The translations under genes were made by a program, and so were the position numbers. Under the pieces are notes generated by a model that searched no databases, was not told the origin of the DNA, and worked only from the letters and a program-made list of their open reading frames with translations. Positions 59,445 to 64,000 of a stretch of DNA of 64,000 bases are shown here, piece by piece (position 1 is the first letter of the stretch; the number at the start of each line of letters is the position of its first letter). Source of the DNA: Prevotella jejuni (lineage in GTDB: Bacteria > Bacteroidota > Bacteroidia > Bacteroidales > Bacteroidaceae); NCBI RefSeq assembly GCF_900187995.1, contig NZ_FZNZ01000014.1, forward strand, positions 1 through 64,000. The letters are read 5' to 3'.

Positions 59445-60596
59445 TTAGTCCCAAACCTTCCATGATTTCCTCTCATTCTCAGACGCTTTACCACTGTGTT
59501 CCTCGCTGATAATGATGTTCTCCTTGATGAGTCCGACGTATTCCAAGTCACTTAACTTCTGGAAGAGGGTGTGGATTACTTTGAGGAAAGCGTATATCAA
59601 TGAGAATGACTGGCTTATCTCGCCATGGTTATAACTTATATGTGCCACCTTACTGGCATTGTTCATAAATTCAGAAGGACGTATGTTGGTCCACTCATCG
59701 AAGTATTGTAAAAGTGTTTCAAAGTCCTTCTCTGGTAATGAACGTAGTGTTGAAAGTAAGAGAGTGGCAAGCTCATTGGCTAAGTGTACGACGTGTATAG
59801 GTGCCTTCTCACCTAATATATATTTCAACTCGAAGATATGTCGACCGTAAAAGGCCTTAATCACATCGCATAAAGCAAAGGTATTGTCAGCCAAGACACT
59901 ACGGTGTGGATTGGTGATGTTCTTTGAATAGACCTTCAAAGCATTATTATGCGTCTCCTCAAGGGTCTTCTCAAAATAAGTCAAGAACTCTGACGCCTTA
60001 TCAAAGAAGTTCGTTTGCTGAATAGCAGGGATATAGTCTTCATCAACCGCAAAGGTTCCGTTGTCAACAACTATCTTACTTACGATAAGGCTATTACCCT
60101 CTAAAAAGGCTTTGTTAAGGTTCTGCTCCGCTACAAGCTGCAGTGTTATCTCTGGCAGAACATACGGATGATGCAATGGAGTAGTCTCTGGGTCAGGTAC
60201 ACCAACAGGCAACATTTTATATGGATTCACCGTAAGCATGACACAAACGACCTGTCGAGTCGATAGGTCAATATCCATATTCTGGAGTGTAGCCTCTGGT
60301 ATAAAGTCACCATAGAGGTCCTTTGTGTAGGAGATATGGAAGCCGTTTCTTGTGACTGCATTACATGAGATTAAGCGCACAGTTAAGGTCTTTGCCGTCT
60401 CCCCTCGTACGTCTAAGACAACCGAATGGTCAGCTCCCTCCATGCTTTGCCCTAACCCATAATTATAGCTTGTGAGCGTGTCCTCCCTATTTAGTTTCTG
60501 CATTTCAACTACGTTATAGTAGGTTTCAAAGAAATGAGAACTACTAATCTTCTGTCCGTTAACCCAGTTAACAGGTAAGTGATCAATCTTCTTCAT
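59445..60596 (-). CDS. tssK: T6SS baseplate-membrane connector TssK
   Basis: A 383-residue cytoplasmic protein. The N-terminal VNWVNGQKISSSHFFETYYN corresponds to the TssK start (family members begin with a W..G..L..QHFQ pattern); a beta-rich shoulder domain and a helical centre (about 210-300) follow, then a C-terminal head domain of about 100 residues. In T6SS-iii the protein links baseplate and membrane complex. It overlaps tssN by 14 nt and precedes the TssO-like gene by 16 bp. The TssK identity is moderately secure because of low conservation across subtypes. Confidence 0.75.
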   Translation of the reverse strand: MKKIDHLPVNWVNGQKISSSHFFETYYNVVEMQKLNREDTLTSYNYGLGQSMEGADHSVVLDVRGETAKTLTVRLISCNAVTRNGFHISYTKDLYGDFIPEATLQNMDIDLSTRQVVCVMLTVNPYKMLPVGVPDPETTPLHHPYVLPEITLQLVAEQNLNKAFLEGNSLIVSKIVVDNGTFAVDEDYIPAIQQTNFFDKASEFLTYFEKTLEETHNNALKVYSKNITNPHRSVLADNTFALCDVIKAFYGRHIFELKYILGEKAPIHVVHLANELATLLLSTLRSLPEKDFETLLQYFDEWTNIRPSEFMNNASKVAHISYNHGEISQSFSLIYAFLKVIHTLFQKLSDLEYVGLIKENIIISEEHSGKASENERKSWKVWD

Positions 60597-61467
60597 GCTG
60601 TATATCGTTTATGCTTTTTACTCGTTTTATATAGATAACTTGGTTCTTCTTAATCCTATTCTCTGAAGCAGTTCGCCGTGGGTCAAGCATCCTAATGAAC
60701 AATGGATAGCGGAACCACTTGTTCGTATAGAATATCCAACCACTCTCTGAATTATCCATCGCTATGTCTATCTGTGCCTGTGGGAAGCGTCGGTTCTGGT
60801 CTTCTACAAGCCAATCAAACCAGTCGCCTAAGGCAATCCCCTCTGCCAAACGTACTGAGAGCGTAGTATAACCATAGTCGCCAATATGCCTCTTAAGCTT
60901 TACCTTCACCGTTGTAGCCTTGAAGGTATCAAGCGTATCCCAGTAGTTACGGTTAAAGCCACTATGGTTGATGCGCCATAAGTCATATATTGGAGGTTGG
61001 ATATTACGGAAGAAACGATAGCTTCTAAATACGAAGTAGGGTATAGAAAACCACCAGACAGCTGTCATAGCCCATGGTGTGTACTCTAATCCATTGCTAA
61101 TCCAATCAAAGATAAGGTAATATGACCACATACCAAATATCCCTGACAATACCATAACAAGGATTTCCATAGCCATGTCGTCATTCTTCTTACTGATAAA
61201 CGTTCGTAGCGCCCACAAGTAGAAGAACCCAAGAACTAAGTAAGCAACAACTGTCAAGAATAGTCCTCCCCATACATACTCATTCCTAAGATACCCCAGA
61301 AGGGACGGAATAGCAAGGAAGATAGCCGTTATCAATGAGAAGACAATAATCCTCTTCACGCTCAACTGCTGTCGAACAGACTTCAAGGCACCCATGACAG
61401 ATACCATGATGATAGCCAAGAGCGGTGCAAGTAAGTACTTTACAAAGAATAATATTAATGGTTTCAT
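60583..61467 (-). CDS. tssN: T6SS-iii membrane protein TssN
   Basis: A 294-residue integral membrane protein with about five membrane segments in the first 160 residues (LILFFVKYLLAPLLAIIMVS; IVFSLITAIFLAIPSLLGYL; GGLFLTVVAYLVLGFFYLWA; MEILVMVLSGIFGMWSYYLI; TAVWWFSIPYFVF), followed by a cytoplasmic domain (LWRINHSGFNRNYWDTLDTF, GDWFDWLVEDQNRRFPQ). TssN is the polytopic subunit of the Bacteroidota T6SS, taking the place of TssL/TssM of other subtypes. Overlaps tssK by 14 nt. Confidence 0.8.
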   Translation of the reverse strand: MKPLILFFVKYLLAPLLAIIMVSVMGALKSVRQQLSVKRIIVFSLITAIFLAIPSLLGYLRNEYVWGGLFLTVVAYLVLGFFYLWALRTFISKKNDDMAMEILVMVLSGIFGMWSYYLIFDWISNGLEYTPWAMTAVWWFSIPYFVFRSYRFFRNIQPPIYDLWRINHSGFNRNYWDTLDTFKATTVKVKLKRHIGDYGYTTLSVRLAEGIALGDWFDWLVEDQNRRFPQAQIDIAMDNSESGWIFYTNKWFRYPLFIRMLDPRRTASENRIKKNQVIYIKRVKSINDIQHEED

Positions 61468-61526
61468 TATATGTTGTAAGTTCGTGTCATAGCCTAAAAG
61501 CTATTGTTCTAAGCTAAGTTCTTTTA

Positions 61527-62462
61527 TTATAAGTTCGTATCGTAACCCAAAAAGTTCTGTCCTAAGACAAGTTCAGTATTTGATGTTATTGTATAGATGA
61601 GCCTTATGTCTCTTGAAGAAAGGAGGAAGAAAGACAAGATATACCTTACTATCTCCATTTGCTTCTTCAGTCTACTCTCTGTCACACTATCGTGGAAGAT
61701 AAGCTTCACCTCCACATCGTCCAATTCACAAAGCAACCGTCCATCAAGACCAGAGTCAACTCCTAACACACAGTCGCCCAAGTTCATATAAGGTAAGTCG
61801 TCCTCGTAATGATAGACATAACGCATCTGAGCATCTATATCACATACCGTCAAGAGTAGTTCCTCCAGTGCTGAAAGGTTTTCCTTATAGTCCTCCACCT
61901 TGCGAAGACACAGGAATAACTTATATCGTTCACCTGCTGTAAGGGGAGCCGACTTGGCAAAGAAGACATTAGTAAAGCTCTTGAAAATGACGTTCTCATA
62001 CGGTTCATCAAACAACGTCAGCTGTCGTTCGAAGATAGACACACTATCATGGAACATCATTGTATCAAAGGGAGAGAAGAAGTGAACGGCTTGCTCGGCC
62101 TTCTTTCTATTCAGACGGATAGCCTCAACGACCTCCTTATTACTCATCCCAGGTGCACTCAGCGAAATAGGATGGAATAGGAACTCTGGCAACTGATGGT
62201 AGAAGCCATTGCGAGCGATGTTCAGTATGATTCGATCTCGTAGTTGTCCATCTTTATAAACCTCCTCTTTTTGCAGGTCGATGATGTCTTGTGAGTTCAC
62301 ACGACTATTCATTCCATGGCTCACAACAACCGTCTTATCCAGTAGGTTCTCATCTGTAACGAACTGCAACTCAGCATAGAACACCTCCGCAATAAGGTTT
62401 CTCGCGTCACTATTACAGAACCTTTCTAAGTCTCTTTCAGATGTTGTTATACGTGATTCCAT
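61527..62462 (-). CDS. T6SS-iii baseplate-type protein, TssG-like suspected
   Basis: A 311-residue soluble protein with no membrane segment. It has an acidic, helical N-terminus (MESRITTSERDLERFCNSDA), ILNIARNGFYHQLPEFLFHP near residue 80, and a beta-rich C-terminus (YHYEDDLPYMNLGDCVLG, IRLIYTITSNTELVLGQNFL). The pattern of a Y/F..LPxxLFHP motif followed by a beta-sandwich fits baseplate proteins of the TssF/TssG group, and the place between clpV and tssN fits too. It overlaps clpV by 16 nt. Which of the two subunits it is remains open. Confidence 0.55.
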   Translation of the reverse strand: MESRITTSERDLERFCNSDARNLIAEVFYAELQFVTDENLLDKTVVVSHGMNSRVNSQDIIDLQKEEVYKDGQLRDRIILNIARNGFYHQLPEFLFHPISLSAPGMSNKEVVEAIRLNRKKAEQAVHFFSPFDTMMFHDSVSIFERQLTLFDEPYENVIFKSFTNVFFAKSAPLTAGERYKLFLCLRKVEDYKENLSALEELLLTVCDIDAQMRYVYHYEDDLPYMNLGDCVLGVDSGLDGRLLCELDDVEVKLIFHDSVTESRLKKQMEIVRYILSFFLLSSRDIRLIYTITSNTELVLGQNFLGYDTNL

Positions 62463-64000
62463 TGTAGATTGCCATCTTTATAAGTTGCGATAATATGGTC
62501 ACCGGGCTTGATCATTTCTGATACTATGAGCTTTGAGATAGTCTTCTTTAGGTAGGTTCTTACCACACCAGCGATAGGGCGTGCTCCATACTGTGGTGAG
62601 AAGCCCTTTGAAGTGAGGTATGCAATGGTCTCTGGGGCCAAGTCTAACTGTATTTCCTTCTGCTCTAACAGCTGTTTCTGTAGGCGTGAGAACTGTAGAA
62701 GGAATATCTGTTGTGCAACCTGTTCGGTAATAGGTGAGAAGGGGACAACCTCTGTCAGACGACCCAAGAACTCTGGTCGGAAGTACTTCGACATCACTTC
62801 TATCAATTCGTTAGACGTTGGCTGGTGTCCTTTCTGTATCTGTTCTGCAATCCATTGACTACCAATATTCGACGTGAAGATGATGATTGCGTTAGAGAAG
62901 TCGCCTTCTCGTCCGAGCTTATCATGCACCTTTCCTTCGTCCATAATCTGTAGGAAGATATCATAAACACTACTGTGTGCCTTCTCGATCTCGTCGAACA
63001 GTACAACAGAGTAGGGTTTCTGGCGTATCTTCGTTACCAGTAAGCCACCCTCTTCATAGCCTACATAACCCGGAGGAGCACCATAGAGCAAAGCAGCAGA
63101 GTGTTCTTCCTTAAACTCAGACATATCGAAACGTATCATGGCCGTATCGTCATCGAAAAGAAGGTCGGCCAACGACTTTGTCAGCTCAGTCTTACCTGTA
63201 CCCGTAGGACCAAGGAAGAAGAACGAACCAATAGGTTTCTTCGGATCGCTCAGTCCGCTTCGTGACTCAATGATAGCGTCAGACAGCGTTCGAATAGCCT
63301 TATCTTGTCCTTTGACTCTTTCGTGTAGCTTGGTCTCTATTCCTAACAGTCTATCCTTCTCTTGAGCCTGAATCTTACCGATAGGAATGCCTGTGTCGTC
63401 TGCTACAACCGACTCTATCTCTAACGAACTAACCTTCTCTATGCCTTTCTCTGAGAGCACTGTCAATTCGTTAAGTATCTTTCCAAGCTTATTGAGCTTC
63501 TCTTCTGTCGAGTCGTCATCAGTAAGTATATAGTTGTCTTCAACCTTTGAAGTCAAGACAACACTCACCTTATTAAATATAGTATAATAAAGTAGATGCA
63601 AGTCGAAATCGCTCACCTCTTCTATTGGCATTGCCTTGTATTTCTCATACTGTTCGACAAGCTGCTCCACAATACCTACCGCATTCTTATTACTCAGTCT
63701 CACTGAAGCGGCCGTACTGTCTATCAAGTCTAATGTAGAGGCTGGTTGACTCTTCTCCTTATAATATCTGTTAGAAAGGTTATAAGCACTGATGAACGAT
63801 TCCTCCGTCATAGCCAGACTATAAAAGGCTTGTAGTGTTGGCCTGTGTCTTAACAATGCACTGCGAAGGATGTTAGGCTCAAGTTCTTCTACATTAATGA
63901 TGTTCAACTTGTTAGCGATGGAATGTTTCTCTACATGCTTACGATAGGCATCCATCGAGAGCACCATTAACAGCGTGACAGAACCGTCACATATCTGTGC
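62447..64000 (-). CDS. clpV: T6SS ATPase ClpV, 5' end beyond the window
   Basis: An AAA+ disaggregase of the ClpB class that recycles contracted sheath. The open frame continues past the right edge (the codons before the first in-window ATG read on without a stop, giving ICDGSVTL), so the window holds only the C-terminal part (about 517 residues). The end of the first nucleotide-binding domain is followed by VVADDTGIPIGKIQAQEKDR, and the second has Walker A GPTGTGKTE, Walker B VVLFDEIEKAH and sensor 1 IIIFTSNIGS. The C-terminal D2 small domain (FRPEFLGRLTEVVPF, FSPQYGARPIAGVVR) is complete. The first-domain remnant (MVLSMDAYRKHVEK) is more divergent than in ClpB. The ATG at 63967 is internal. 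Confidence 0.9.
   Translation of the reverse strand, partial: AQICDGSVTLLMVLSMDAYRKHVEKHSIANKLNIINVEELEPNILRSALLRHRPTLQAFYSLAMTEESFISAYNLSNRYYKEKSQPASTLDLIDSTAASVRLSNKNAVGIVEQLVEQYEKYKAMPIEEVSDFDLHLLYYTIFNKVSVVLTSKVEDNYILTDDDSTEEKLNKLGKILNELTVLSEKGIEKVSSLEIESVVADDTGIPIGKIQAQEKDRLLGIETKLHERVKGQDKAIRTLSDAIIESRSGLSDPKKPIGSFFFLGPTGTGKTELTKSLADLLFDDDTAMIRFDMSEFKEEHSAALLYGAPPGYVGYEEGGLLVTKIRQKPYSVVLFDEIEKAHSSVYDIFLQIMDEGKVHDKLGREGDFSNAIIIFTSNIGSQWIAEQIQKGHQPTSNELIEVMSKYFRPEFLGRLTEVVPFSPITEQVAQQIFLLQFSRLQKQLLEQKEIQLDLAPETIAYLTSKGFSPQYGARPIAGVVRTYLKKTISKLIVSEMIKPGDHIIATYKDGNLQWNHV

Overview
The window is chromosomal DNA of a Bacteroidota bacterium, most likely an oral- or gut-type Prevotella. Evidence: the 5' end of a 16S gene of Bacteroidales type at the left edge; promoters of the Bacteroidota form (TTTG, about 20 bp, TAnnTTTG) upstream of many genes; many lipoproteins, SusC-like and carboxypeptidase-regulatory-like surface proteins; and a type VI secretion locus of the Bacteroidota-specific subtype iii. 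Gene density is moderate, and the intergenic DNA is unusually rich in short repeats.

Left part (1-10.5 kb): an rRNA operon start reading leftward with its promoter, a calcium-type P-type ATPase, and a complete diversity-generating retroelement (DGR) on the minus strand. In transcription order the DGR holds a large surface lipoprotein with a variable region (VR) at its 3' end, three hairpins, a MutS-domain-I-like accessory protein, an Avd-type four-helix protein, the template repeat (TR, 5077-5264) and a reverse transcriptase with a YVDD active site. TR and VR are 188 bp and align without gaps. I count 26 differences, 25 of them at TR adenines (coding strand), the signature of adenine-directed mutagenic retrohoming. 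This is the standout system in the window. Upstream lie a small conserved-looking peptide gene and an ORF ending in an (AG)16 tract.

Middle (11-45 kb): a hemerythrin/DUF438/PAS protein, small lipoproteins, aroB, an outer-membrane barrel protein, a secreted hydrolase, an FHS-type sugar transporter, ispH, a giant alpha-2-macroglobulin-like protein without a recognisable thioester, and an operon of five tandem paralogues (Cys-rich N-terminus C-x5-C-x3-C-x2-C, one membrane segment, carboxypeptidase-regulatory-like domain) plus a truncated sixth copy, ending in a small radical SAM enzyme. Then come a GldB-like lipoprotein, a glycosyltransferase, MtaB, several small lipoprotein and membrane genes including a SemiSWEET, and a UvrD-type helicase with a DnaQ-like exonuclease inside it, divergent from a stand-alone DnaQ-like exonuclease.

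Right part (45-64 kb): an FtsZ-like protein lacking the usual C-terminal tail with a partner of unknown function, pheS, a DUF4348-like lipoprotein, a hexapeptide acetyltransferase, murB, an MBL-fold hydrolase, a 1.3-kb repeat-only stretch, and eight leftward genes of a T6SS-iii locus (clpV cut by the window edge, a baseplate-like protein, TssN, TssK, TssO-like, a second small membrane protein, a PKD protein, TssR).

Repeats are a second theme: arrays of an exactly 22-bp unit at six or more places, an 89-bp tandem repeat, 8-bp arrays abutting two stop codons, GTGTTGGGTG-type minisatellites, CACAGAG-rich long repeats, and a CCTCCGAAGGAGG palindrome family. Some of these have entered coding sequences in frame (MBL hydrolase N-terminus, DUF438 linker, probably IspH).
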